In this document: positions 1-8,243 of the stretch, one piece after another
Layout: the number at the start of each line of letters is the position of its first letter
Numbering within the stretch: the stretch's first letter is position 1
Source: Natrialba swarupiae
GTDB lineage: Archaea > Halobacteriota > Halobacteria > Halobacteriales > Natrialbaceae
Length of the DNA stretch: 44,523 bases
Assembly: GCF_008245225.1 (NCBI RefSeq)
Contig: NZ_VTAW01000028.1
Span: 1-44,523, forward strand
Direction of reading: 5' to 3'
The notes under the pieces: model-generated
The model's database searches: none
The model's input: only the letters and a program-made list of their open reading frames with translations
What the model was told of the DNA's origin: nothing
Made by a program: the position numbers and the translations under genes

Positions 1-95
1 CCCTTCTCGGAGCGCACCGCGGCGTTCTCCTCTTTCTTGAACTCGAACCGGGCTTCAGTGTCGGTTTCTTTGAGGTGGTCTTGTTCGGAACTCAT
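1..95 (-). CDS. sufB: Fe-S cluster assembly protein SufB, N-terminal fragment
   Basis: Only the first 31-32 codons are inside the window; the gene runs off the left edge. The start is the ATG at 95-93, and the protein opens MSSEQDHLKETDTEARFEF, the usual N-terminus of haloarchaeal SufB. It lies 61 bp downstream of sufC on the same strand, the normal sufC-sufB(-sufD) order. In the family, SufB is the scaffold on which [4Fe-4S] clusters are built in the SufBC2D complex; none of the catalytic region is visible here, so the call rests on the N-terminus and synteny. Confidence 0.85.
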   Translation of the reverse strand, partial: MSSEQDHLKETDTEARFEFKKEENAAVRSEK

Positions 96-156
96 AATGT
101 GATTGTGTATGTGGTTACGGCTGTAGGGTTATTACCGTTGTTCTAGCTGAATTTGG

Positions 157-1062
157 TTACGCCGTGCCGTAGACCTCTTCGCGAACCCAGTCGTACCCCT
201 TGTCCTCTAACTCCTCGGCGAGTTCGGGACCGCCACTTTTGGCGATCTGGCCGTCGAGCATCACGTGGACGTGATCGGGCTCGACGTAGTCGAGAATACG
301 CTGGTAGTGGGTAATCTGGAGAATGCCGGTGCCCTGCTCGTCGCGAAGGGCGTTGATGCCGTTCGAGACGTCTTGGAGTCGGTCGATGTCCAGCCCGGAG
401 TCGATCTCGTCTAAGACGGCGACCGACGGCTCGAGGATGGCGGCCTGGAGGACCTCGTTCTGCTTTTTCTCGCCGCCGGAAAAGCCCGCGTTGAGGTATC
501 GGCGGGCGAACTTCTCGTCCATGTCGAGTTGCTCCATCTTCTCCTGGAGAATCTCCTGGAACTCGGCGACGCCGACCTCGCCGTCGTCCGCGGGGCCCTC
601 CATCGGCGAACTCTCGAATCCCTCGTCGTCTTCGTCGGCTTCGCCGTCGTCTTCCTCGAAGAGTTCCTCGCGTTCTTCGATCTTGGCGTTGAGCGCCGTC
701 CGGAGGAAGTTCGTCATCGTGACACCTTCGATCTCCGCGGGATACTGGAACCCGAGGAAGACGCCGAGTGCGGCACGTTCGTTGGGCTCGAGATCCAGCA
801 GGTTCCAGGTTCGCTGGTCCTCGTCGATCTCGATCTCGTCACCGAACTCGTCGTCCTCGAGATGGACCAAGACCTCGCCGTCGGTGACCTCGTAAGCGGG
901 ATGTCCGGCGATGACCTTTGCGGTCGTCGACTTGCCGGAGCCGTTCGGCCCCATCAGGGCGTGGATCTCGCCCGATTCGACCTCGAGGTCGACACCCTCG
1001 AGAATCTTCTCGTCGCCCTCAGCCACTTCCGCGTGCAGGTTGCGTAGTTCGAGACGTGCCAT
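157..1062 (-). CDS. sufC: Fe-S cluster assembly ATPase SufC
   Basis: This 301-residue ABC-type ATPase drives the SufBCD Fe-S scaffold in the cytoplasm; it is not a transporter and has no membrane segment. Visible motifs are Walker A GPNGSGKST (residues 38-46), the Q-loop region near FLGFQYPAEIEG (a SufC hallmark), signature FSGGEKKQNE and Walker B VAVLDEIDSGLD. Bacterial SufC is about 250 residues; the extra length is an acidic insert around residues 129-166, a common haloarchaeal elaboration. The ATG at 1062 is supported by a TATA-like element at 1097-1110, which puts transcription start about 10 nt upstream. It heads an operon with sufB. A palindrome just upstream of the promoter suggests regulation, plausibly by iron or redox state (inference). 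Confidence 0.95.
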   Translation of the reverse strand: MARLELRNLHAEVAEGDEKILEGVDLEVESGEIHALMGPNGSGKSTTAKVIAGHPAYEVTDGEVLVHLEDDEFGDEIEIDEDQRTWNLLDLEPNERAALGVFLGFQYPAEIEGVTMTNFLRTALNAKIEEREELFEEDDGEADEDDEGFESSPMEGPADDGEVGVAEFQEILQEKMEQLDMDEKFARRYLNAGFSGGEKKQNEVLQAAILEPSVAVLDEIDSGLDIDRLQDVSNGINALRDEQGTGILQITHYQRILDYVEPDHVHVMLDGQIAKSGGPELAEELEDKGYDWVREEVYGTA

Positions 1063-1096
1063 AGTACTCTGTCATATGAAGGGTGGGTCGTCCGAC

Positions 1097-1171
1097 TCAT
1101 AACGGTTTCGTATCCAACTGGATACGGTCTCGAATGCGAAATATTCGTTCTGGCGAACGGGCGAAATATTC
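1097..1171 (-). promoter_or_regulatory. suf operon promoter with palindromic operator and repeated A/T boxes
   Basis: Read on the minus strand, 1110-1097 is CGAAACCGTTATGA, a BRE/TATA-like element about 25-30 bp from the inferred sufC transcription start. Abutting it, 1109-1126 is an 18-bp near-perfect palindrome, CGTATCCA-ac-TGGATACG. Further upstream an 11-bp direct repeat GCGAAATATTC occurs at 1136-1146 and 1161-1171, exactly 25 bp apart. A hairpin AGTTCC/GGAACT lies at 1188-1206. The rest of the 1063-1410 gap has no convincing gene. The palindrome position fits an upstream activator or a blocker of TFB binding; the regulator is not known from the sequence. Confidence 0.5.
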
Positions 1172-1410
1172 CGCAACACGGAAAAATAGTTCCTCTTAAG
1201 GGAACTGAACAGCGTCGATAGCTATCGCTCTTGTCACTTTCATGTCGTACTTTCAATTAGTCTCACCCGACAAATCTCTCGGTTGAACACGAGGGTGACG
1301 TCGTCGCAAGCCGACCGTTCGCTCTCGCTCGTCGGCTGTCCCGAATCTTGTCCTCGGCGACGGCGATCCCGATTCCCCGTCTCTCGGGGCGTCGTTTCGC
1401 GGAACTCTCA

Positions 1411-4131
1411 CTACATGAAACTGTCGAGGCCAGTCTGTTCCTGACCCGATTTGACCTCCTCCCAGGAGACGCCGAGTGCCTCGAGGATGCGCTCTATCGG
1501 CCCTTTGAGGGTCTTCTCGAGCATTTTGTCGTAGTCGATCTCGAACCCGTCGGGGATCTGGTCGTCGTACTCGAAACAGATCACGTCGGGGTCGCGTTTG
1601 AACGCGCCGTAGAGGTGATCGTGCTGTGGGTCGAATCCCTCCTCGTTTTCCATCCGGCGGAAGAACGCAGGATCGACCCGGTCGAGATAGAGGCGCTTCG
1701 GTTTGCTCCCCCGCTGGAAGTTGGTGCCCAACAGGAGGTTCGCGTACTTCGCGCCGCGAACCTGGGCCGTGTCGGTGTCGTAGTTGTCGAGACGTTTGCC
1801 GATCCCCCCCGGGATAGCGATCTCCTCGAGGCTCACGTCGCCTGCGAGGACGTCCTGGATGACGCCGTTGAGGTACTCCTTTGCCCCTTCGACGTCGCCT
1901 TCCTTGACGACCATCTCGATGACCTCGTGCTGGACTTCCTTGGTGATCGGGGCAATGTCCGAGCGCTGGTACTCGAAGCCGACAATGTCGACGGTGTCGA
2001 CGTCCTTGCCCTCCTTCCAGGTGATGTGGCCGGCGTAGCGTTTCTTCTTGCCGGCCTGGAAGAACCGCCGGTAGAGCTTCTCGAATTCGATCTGGAACCG
2101 ATGGCGTTCTGCGTTTAGATCCTCGCGGGCGAAGTCGTCGTACCGGCCGTTGATGTGTTCCTCGATCTCGAACGATTGCTCGAGGGCGTCTTCTTTGGGA
2201 ACGCCGGGACCGAGCTCGAGCATGACGCTGTCGGTATCTCCATATGCAACCTGATAGTTCAGTTCGTTTGCGGCAGTTTCCGTAAACTCGATTACTTCAC
2301 GGCCAGTGGCCGTAATAGCCGATGCCGCTTCCTTATCGTATAGTCTGAACTGTTCCCAACCTGACACACCGTAGAGCGAGTTCATGATAACCTTCACTGC
2401 ACCCTGCTGGCGGTCGTACTGCTCGTACTCGGGAGTGCCGGGCTCGTACTGGTTCCGAAGCTCTTTCTTCTCTTCGCGCTCGGCGAGCAGTTCCTCGATC
2501 ATCTGGCGGTTCACGCCGTCGGGTTCTTTCTGGAAGTGAGTCCCCGTCGGCGCTTCGTAGGTCTCGCCACCGTACGCCTCGGGATCGACTTTCGTCTCCG
2601 GTGAGGCGTTGATCGTCACCATACACATCGGGTACAGCGACTTCAGGTCCAGGACGGTGACGTTCTCCTTGACGCCAGTGATCGGCTCGAAGACGGCTCC
2701 ACCCTCGTACTCCTCGCCTGCATCTTGCTGGCCCTTCGAGGGCAGTGCGAACTGTCCGTACGCCTGGTGGAGGACGTACATGTCGACCGCGTCGCCGGGC
2801 GTCGGGGCGTCTTCTAACTTGCAGCCGACGAACGCGCGCACCTCGTCCCAGAACGGGATGATCGACTGCTGGCGGTCGAGTTCGACACAGAGTTCGACGT
2901 CCCGAAGGTTGTACTCGAGCAACTGCGTCGGATCGTCCTCCCAGAGGTCGCCGATGTCGCCGGTGTAGCGTTCCTTGCCGACGCCGAGTTCGCTCTCGCC
3001 GACGGCGTCGAGACGGTAGGAGTCCAGTTCCGAGAACACCATCCGCTGGTAGCCATACAGCAGGTCGAAGACGACTCGGCCTTTGATGTCGGGCCCGCCC
3101 CAGTTGCTCCGCCAGACCTCGTCGACACGAGAGAGACGATCGATCGAGAGATCGTAGTCGTGGTGTGGCCCCTGTAGCTCCTCGAGGCGATCCAGGAGGT
3201 AGGGTGCGTCGAAATCCTCGAAATTCCACCCGCAGGTGACGTCTGGATCGGTTTCTTCGATATACTCGATGAACGCCTCGAGCATGGCTTCTTCCGCGTC
3301 GAAGGCCCGAACCGCGTGGTCGATGTCGCCCTCGATCGGCTCGTACTCGGTGATCTCGTCGGGGATGTCGCCATCCCCATCGCCTGCCGCACAGACCCAC
3401 ATGACGTACTCGTCACGGTAAGAGTCGTGGCTGGTAAGACAGACGATCGGTTCCTCGCCGTCCTCGGGGAAGCCGTGGCGGTCCTCGACCTCGATGTCGA
3501 ACGTCAGGACGCGTGGGTCGGCATCGACGTCCACGGATTCGACTTCGTCGTGGGGGACGACGAGCGAATCGTCGTCGGCGCGTCGTTCCGGAACGCGAAC
3601 CCCGCTTCTGACGTCCTTGTCGATCAGAAAACGGTTCGGAAAGAGAATGTCCGCTTCGTAGTGTTCGAAGTCGTCACGGATCTGTCCGACGTCCCGTGGC
3701 GTCTGGCCGAAGATCTTCGTAAGCTTCTCCCCACGGATACTCTCGTAGGGCTTGCCGTTCTCGTCTTCCGCTTCGCTTCTCGTGATCCGGTCGTACTCCT
3801 CCTCGGGCGGACGCTCGAGCGTGCTCGTCGGCGCATAGAAGTAGGGTTCGAAGCCGACGACCTGCACGTGCTCAAGTTCGCCGTCTGTGGTTCGACCGAA
3901 CACGTGCATGATCGGCCGTTCCTCGTCGCCATAACCTGCAACCGTGTAGTCGACCTGCATCACGGCCAGCTCGAGTTCACCCTCGGGTTCGGGAAGGGTC
4001 TCAGCGACGACGTCGATCACGTCAGCGGCGTTCGATCCACCGTTTCCGGCGACGGCGACTGCCTCCTTGTCCGGCCGGTCTTCAGGCTCCGCGGCGAACT
4101 CCGCGAGACCGGTCTGGCCCGCCTCAGTCAT
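1411..4131 (-). CDS. polB: family B replicative DNA polymerase PolB
   Basis: This 906-residue DNA-directed DNA polymerase carries 3'-5' proofreading. Exonuclease motifs are FDIEVEDRHG (about residue 210, D/E metal ligands), WNFEDFDAPYL and YNLRDVELCV. Polymerase motif A is DLKSLYPM (about 494) and motif C YGDTDSV (about 629); KVIMNSLYG is motif B. The C-terminus QTGLDSFM fits a PCNA-interacting PIP box (Q-x-x-L-x-x-F). No intein interrupts motifs A-C, although haloarchaeal polB often carries one. The frame is open up to 4350, but the ATG at 4131 is chosen because a TATA box (4156-4162) lies about 26 bp upstream, giving a leaderless mRNA, and the upstream codons are only the antisense of the next gene. 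Confidence 0.96.
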   Translation of the reverse strand: MTEAGQTGLAEFAAEPEDRPDKEAVAVAGNGGSNAADVIDVVAETLPEPEGELELAVMQVDYTVAGYGDEERPIMHVFGRTTDGELEHVQVVGFEPYFYAPTSTLERPPEEEYDRITRSEAEDENGKPYESIRGEKLTKIFGQTPRDVGQIRDDFEHYEADILFPNRFLIDKDVRSGVRVPERRADDDSLVVPHDEVESVDVDADPRVLTFDIEVEDRHGFPEDGEEPIVCLTSHDSYRDEYVMWVCAAGDGDGDIPDEITEYEPIEGDIDHAVRAFDAEEAMLEAFIEYIEETDPDVTCGWNFEDFDAPYLLDRLEELQGPHHDYDLSIDRLSRVDEVWRSNWGGPDIKGRVVFDLLYGYQRMVFSELDSYRLDAVGESELGVGKERYTGDIGDLWEDDPTQLLEYNLRDVELCVELDRQQSIIPFWDEVRAFVGCKLEDAPTPGDAVDMYVLHQAYGQFALPSKGQQDAGEEYEGGAVFEPITGVKENVTVLDLKSLYPMCMVTINASPETKVDPEAYGGETYEAPTGTHFQKEPDGVNRQMIEELLAEREEKKELRNQYEPGTPEYEQYDRQQGAVKVIMNSLYGVSGWEQFRLYDKEAASAITATGREVIEFTETAANELNYQVAYGDTDSVMLELGPGVPKEDALEQSFEIEEHINGRYDDFAREDLNAERHRFQIEFEKLYRRFFQAGKKKRYAGHITWKEGKDVDTVDIVGFEYQRSDIAPITKEVQHEVIEMVVKEGDVEGAKEYLNGVIQDVLAGDVSLEEIAIPGGIGKRLDNYDTDTAQVRGAKYANLLLGTNFQRGSKPKRLYLDRVDPAFFRRMENEEGFDPQHDHLYGAFKRDPDVICFEYDDQIPDGFEIDYDKMLEKTLKGPIERILEALGVSWEEVKSGQEQTGLDSFM

Positions 4132-4270
4132 GATATTCGACTTTGCAACCCCCGGATAAAAACCCCTGCAATCCGACTGTAATGGGTCACGCTCAGTGCC
4201 CGTTCGTCGTTCGAACGTGATATGCCGTGAGCAAAAAGACATATAATATGGTAACACATAGCATGAACTG

Positions 4271-4456
4271 GTGTCTGATGTGTCTTCCCTGAACGACGAC
4301 GACGTGATGGATCGGAGCGAGCGAGGAACCGTCCCCGAGGGAACCGCCACGATCGAGTGCTACGAGATTGACGACGGCGTCGTCTTCTACGATGCCGAGA
4401 ACCCACTTGCCTGGGTCGAGACGTCCCAGACGCTCACGCTCGCGGATCTCGCCTGA
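4271..4456 (+). CDS. small haloarchaeal conserved protein (DUF7331-like)
   Basis: This acidic protein of 61 residues has no membrane segment. Its core, CYEIDDGVVFYDAENPLAWVE, matches from memory a small haloarchaeal family listed as DUF7331, function unknown. The GTG start at 4271 is favoured because a TATA box (ATATAATATG, 4241-4250) sits about 25 bp upstream, so the mRNA would be leaderless. It is divergent from polB, with 139 bp between the two starts, and precedes a membrane protein and a winged-helix protein on the same strand. The family number is recalled, not checked. Confidence 0.75.
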   Translation: MSDVSSLNDDDVMDRSERGTVPEGTATIECYEIDDGVVFYDAENPLAWVETSQTLTLADLA

Positions 4457-4548
4457 ACGTCTCGAGCGCCGTCGCCCCCCGTACGTCGACGGCAACCGTA
4501 TCAGCTGAAACGCGAATCCTTTTGCTCCTGGTTCCCCTCCGTTCGGAC

Positions 4549-5073
4549 GTGATCGACGAACGGTCCGAGAACGAGCCGGACGAGTACGACCCGGAGGCCG
4601 AGTTCCGGGATCCCAACAGTGACTCGCTCACGATACCGCGCGTCGAGACCGAAGACGCCGGATCGACGCTCACCGAGGACCTGAAGTCGGATTTCGGTAT
4701 CGGATCGGGAAACCCACACGAGCCGTCGATCGATACCTCCGACGTGCCGGCGGAGCTCAAGCGAACGTTCTGGGCGATCGTTCTCGTCGTCAACGCGGCG
4801 GTCTTCGCCGTCTCACTCGGTGTCATTTTTCTGATCTTCCACGGGATTTCGAACCACGCGATCGCGCTGTTGGTCGGTGGCGTTCTCCTGTTCGGGATGG
4901 CACACCGCCGTTACAGGAACTACCGAGCGTCACAGGACGACTCGCGTTCCACTGACGGCCGGGACGAACCGAGGACGGACGGCGACGAAAATGAATCCGA
5001 TCTGTCACGCTCCGAAACGACTTCAAGGGACGTCTCCGAAGGGTACACACCGGACGACACCGACCATTCATGA
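4549..5073 (+). CDS. haloarchaeal two-helix membrane protein (DUF7322-like)
   Basis: This 174-residue protein has an acidic N-terminal region of about 75 residues (PDEYDPEAEFRDP motif typical of the family), then two hydrophobic helices (TFWAIVLVVNAAVFAVSLGV and the ISNHAIALLVGGVLLFGMA stretch), a basic RRYRNYR stop-transfer and a charged tail. Function is unknown. The GTG at 4549 fits a TATA-like CCTTTT (about 4518-4523) some 27 bp upstream; an in-frame TTG at 4522 is the alternative and would add nine residues. Its stop overlaps the next ATG (ATGA), so it is translationally coupled to the winged-helix protein that follows. Confidence 0.7.
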   Translation: MIDERSENEPDEYDPEAEFRDPNSDSLTIPRVETEDAGSTLTEDLKSDFGIGSGNPHEPSIDTSDVPAELKRTFWAIVLVVNAAVFAVSLGVIFLIFHGISNHAIALLVGGVLLFGMAHRRYRNYRASQDDSRSTDGRDEPRTDGDENESDLSRSETTSRDVSEGYTPDDTDHS

Positions 5074-5540
5074 AAACCGTCCAGGACGACACCGGCAAGC
5101 GGTACCTGTTGCTTAAACGATCCGAATACGCGAGTCTCGTTCGTGACCCACAGAACGGAAACGAGTGTTACGTCCAAAACGACCGACTCGAGTCGATCGA
5201 CGGGACTGGCACACTCGAGGCCACAGCATGGACCATCTCCGAACCCGTTCGGACGTTCCTCACGACCGTCCACGACGAGGAGACACTCGGCTTGCTCCTC
5301 GAACTCGACGATCGCGGTCCACTTCGGGTGAAAACGTTACTCGACAGCTACGACCGCTGTGAGAGCGACCTTCACGGTCGACTGACAGTGTTGACCTCGG
5401 CCGACTTGCTCGAGGAGACGGACGTCAGCGGCGAACGCGGATACCGACTCACCGAACGATGTGAGACTGCCCTCGAGTCGATACTGGATACGGGCGACCG
5501 CGCCAGCCAACCGGTGACCCGCATCGAAGGCGAACCGTAA
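5070..5540 (+). CDS. winged-helix domain protein (DUF7346-like)
   Basis: The product has 156 residues. The N-terminal 55 residues (KTVQDDTGKRYLLLKRS...RLESIDG) form a small beta-rich module. The rest looks like a winged helix that judges successive strata of a regulatory decision: RVKTLLDSYDRCESDLHGRLTVLTSADLLEE followed by a wing GERGYRLTERCETALE. The family is haloarchaea-specific and, from memory, often sits beside rad50-mre11, as here (convergent with rad50, 24 bp between stops). Role unknown; a regulator of the repair genes is only a guess from location. The 4-bp ATGA overlap with the preceding membrane-protein gene fixes the start. Confidence 0.75.
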   Translation: MKTVQDDTGKRYLLLKRSEYASLVRDPQNGNECYVQNDRLESIDGTGTLEATAWTISEPVRTFLTTVHDEETLGLLLELDDRGPLRVKTLLDSYDRCESDLHGRLTVLTSADLLEETDVSGERGYRLTERCETALESILDTGDRASQPVTRIEGEP

Positions 5541-5564
5541 GCCACCAGACTCCGATTTCGACTG

Positions 5565-8243
5565 CTACTCCGGCGCAAGCAGCGCCGCTTCCGGGGGCCC
5601 ACCACGCTCGAGGCGTGACCGATTCGACGTGGCGTCTTTCTCGACGCGGACCAGCGAGTCCGCCGCCCCGACGAGTTCCTCGTCGTGGCTGACGACGACG
5701 ATCTGTTCGACCCCGAGTTCCCGCATCGATTCGACGAGTGCGATGAGCTGGGTGACGTGGCCCGAGTCGAGAAAGACCGTCGGCTCGTCGAGGATCAACG
5801 GCGGCATCGGCGCAGCCCCCTCGACGCCTTCAGCGAGCAGGCGATAGATCGCACACCGCAGGCTCAAGTTGAACAGCGCCCGCTCGCCGCCGGATAGCTG
5901 CTCGGGGTCGAGACACTCGCCGTCTTTCTGATACACGGTCAACCGGTAGTCGCCGTCCAGATCGATCGAGGCGTACGAGTCGTTCCGGTAGACCAGGTCG
6001 AACGTCTCGTTGAGCAGCCGCTCGAGCGTCTCGACGTTGCGCTGGCGAAGTTCCGCCCGAAGATCCCCGTACGTCGTCTGCAGCGTCTGTGCTTCCTCGT
6101 ACAACGACTCGAGTCGGTCCGCCCGGTGTTGGAGGCGCTCGAGGCGGTCGCGAAGCCGCTCGAGCTCCTCGAGTTCGTTCTCGACCGCCCCGATGGCGTT
6201 CTGGACGTCGTCGTGTCGCTCCTCGAGCTCCACGAGCTTCTCGTCGACTTGCTCGAGGTAGTGGTCGGCGTTTTGCTTGTCTTCACGGGCCGTCTGGACC
6301 CGCCTCTCGTCGAACTCGGACTCGAGGTCGCGTTTGCGCTCGCGTTTGCTCGAAAGCGTCTCGCGGCGCTCGTCGTTCAACTGCTGCCAGTCCTGTCGGC
6401 GTTCGCGGAGGTTCTCGATCTCGGTCTCGAGATCGTCGCGTCTGTCGTCGATATCCTCGATACGACGCAGTGACTCCAGTGTGTCCTTGATCTCGCTTCG
6501 CTCGCCGTTGATTTCGCCGAGTTGGGCCCGCTTCTCGGCGAGGTCGTCCTCGTGGTCGCCGGCCTCCTCGCGTTTCGCGTCGGCGTCGGCCTCGTACTCG
6601 TCGGCGTCTTCGAGCAGTTGCAGACGCTGCTCTCGGCGCTCCGCGAGCGTCTCGCGTTTCTCTTCGAGTAACTGTGTGACGGTATCGCGGTTGTCCTCGA
6701 GCCGGTCGACGCGGCGCTCGTCCTCGCGGCGGTCCTCGGCACGTTCGATCCGCTCGTCGAGCTCTTCGCGTTCGGTCTCGAGTTCCTCGAGGCGTTGTTC
6801 GAGCGTCTCGAGTTCCTCGCGTCTGTCTTCGAGTACGTCGACGTGTGGCGAGTCCGTCACGGGTTGGCCACACTCGGGACACTTCCCCTCCTCGAGGAGT
6901 CGTTCGCCCTCGTCGATGGCGTTCTCGGCGGCTCTGATGTCGGCAGTGACGTCGCCGATCTCGTCGGTCAGTCCCTCTCGTACGGTCTCGAGTTCCGCGA
7001 GATGGGCGGCGGCGTCGCCGAACTCGATGGGCGCTGCATCGAACCGTTCGCGTATCGACTGGACCTCGTCGTCGAGTTCGTCGAGTTTCTCCTCGCGGTC
7101 CGCGATGTCGTCTTCGTCGCTGTCGATCCGTTCGCCGAGGTCGTCGGCGTCCGCGCGGGCCTCGGTCGCCTGGGACTCGAGATCGTCGGCCTCCTCGCGG
7201 AGTCGCTCGATCTCGCCGTTGGCTTTCGTGATCGCGACCCGGACCTCCTCCAGATCGTCCCGTAGATCCTCGTCGCGAGCCTCGAGGTCCGCAACGTGCT
7301 CTTCGACGCCGTCGGAGTCGCTACGTTCGAGGTCGACCTCGCTCAGTCGTTTCTCGCGTTCCTCGGCCAGCTCCTCGCGTTCGTCCTCGCGGTCCCGGAT
7401 TCGGTCTTTCGCGTCCTCACGCTGCTGGGACGTCTCGGATATCTTCGACCGTAGCTCCTCGATTTCGTCCTCGAGGTCGGCGATCTCCTCGCGAGTCTCC
7501 TCGTGGCGCTCGAGGACGTCCTCGGCCGCGTCGCGCGTTTGCTCCGCCTGCTCGCGTTGAGTCTCGTAGTGGTCGATCTCCTCCGAGATCTCGCTGCGTC
7601 GTGACTCGAGACCGTTCAGTCGCTCGTGGAGCTCCTTGTCCTCTTTCCGTTCGACCTGCGTGCGGACGTCCTCGAGGACCTCCTGTTGGCCGTCGAGTAC
7701 CGTTTTGACGCCGAGACGGGCATCGCTCGCCCGTTCGCGGTACTCCTCGAGTGCGCCGAGTTGCAGGAGGTCGTCAATCATGTCCTGGCGCTCGCTCGGC
7801 GAGGCGTGGATGAGTTTGTTGACCTCGCCCTGGCGGACGTACGCGCAGTTGACGAACGCGTCGGCGTCCATCCGCAGGAGTTCCGTCACTCGCCGACGAA
7901 CGTCGCGAGCGCCCTCGATCGTCCCATCCGGTGTCTCGAGGACACACTTCGTGGTGGTCGCCCGGTCGCCCCGAAGCGAGAGGCGGCGTTCGACGTGGTA
8001 TTCCCGGCCGTCGTGGGTGAACCAGACCTCGATCTCCGCGCTGTCCTCTCCGATCGTGATGACGTCGTCGAGCGTCCGATCGTCGAGCGCCTTCGAGCCG
8101 TACAGTGCGAAGAAGACTCCCTCGAGCAGCGTCGACTTGCCGCTGCCGTTGACGCCGTGGACGACGGTGACGCCGTCCTCGAGTCGCAGGTCGGCGTCGC
8201 CGTAGCACTTGAAGTTCTCCAGGCGGATTCGGTCGACTCTCAC
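5565..8243 (-). CDS. rad50: DNA double-strand break repair ATPase Rad50
   Basis: This 892-residue SMC-like ATPase partners Mre11 in DNA end tethering and resection. Walker A GVNGSGKST lies at residues 30-38. It is followed by a very long acidic/basic heptad coiled coil, the zinc hook CPECGQP near residues 454-457 that dimerises two Rad50 molecules, a second coiled-coil arm, the signature LSGGERALFNLS (about 783), Walker B LILDEPTVFLD (about 813) and the D-loop/His-switch region VVSHDEEL. All elements are complete. It overlaps the end of mre11 by 4 bp, so the pair is co-transcribed and translationally coupled. The strong coiled-coil codon bias produces long open frames on the opposite strand that are not genes. 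Confidence 0.97.
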   Translation of the reverse strand: MRVDRIRLENFKCYGDADLRLEDGVTVVHGVNGSGKSTLLEGVFFALYGSKALDDRTLDDVITIGEDSAEIEVWFTHDGREYHVERRLSLRGDRATTTKCVLETPDGTIEGARDVRRRVTELLRMDADAFVNCAYVRQGEVNKLIHASPSERQDMIDDLLQLGALEEYRERASDARLGVKTVLDGQQEVLEDVRTQVERKEDKELHERLNGLESRRSEISEEIDHYETQREQAEQTRDAAEDVLERHEETREEIADLEDEIEELRSKISETSQQREDAKDRIRDREDEREELAEEREKRLSEVDLERSDSDGVEEHVADLEARDEDLRDDLEEVRVAITKANGEIERLREEADDLESQATEARADADDLGERIDSDEDDIADREEKLDELDDEVQSIRERFDAAPIEFGDAAAHLAELETVREGLTDEIGDVTADIRAAENAIDEGERLLEEGKCPECGQPVTDSPHVDVLEDRREELETLEQRLEELETEREELDERIERAEDRREDERRVDRLEDNRDTVTQLLEEKRETLAERREQRLQLLEDADEYEADADAKREEAGDHEDDLAEKRAQLGEINGERSEIKDTLESLRRIEDIDDRRDDLETEIENLRERRQDWQQLNDERRETLSSKRERKRDLESEFDERRVQTAREDKQNADHYLEQVDEKLVELEERHDDVQNAIGAVENELEELERLRDRLERLQHRADRLESLYEEAQTLQTTYGDLRAELRQRNVETLERLLNETFDLVYRNDSYASIDLDGDYRLTVYQKDGECLDPEQLSGGERALFNLSLRCAIYRLLAEGVEGAAPMPPLILDEPTVFLDSGHVTQLIALVESMRELGVEQIVVVSHDEELVGAADSLVRVEKDATSNRSRLERGGPPEAALLAPE

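Noticed and set aside
1411-4131. Possible intein in PolB
   Set aside because: Motifs A, B and C are continuous and the length is that of an intein-free haloarchaeal PolB.
4132-4350. N-terminal extension of PolB
   Set aside because: The added codons are antisense to the small gene at 4271 and the promoter lies within them; ATG 4131 is leaderless.
6277-7560. Long plus-strand open frame rich in Ser and Arg
   Set aside because: Antisense shadow of the Rad50 coiled coil; GC-rich haloarchaeal codons leave the opposite strand open.
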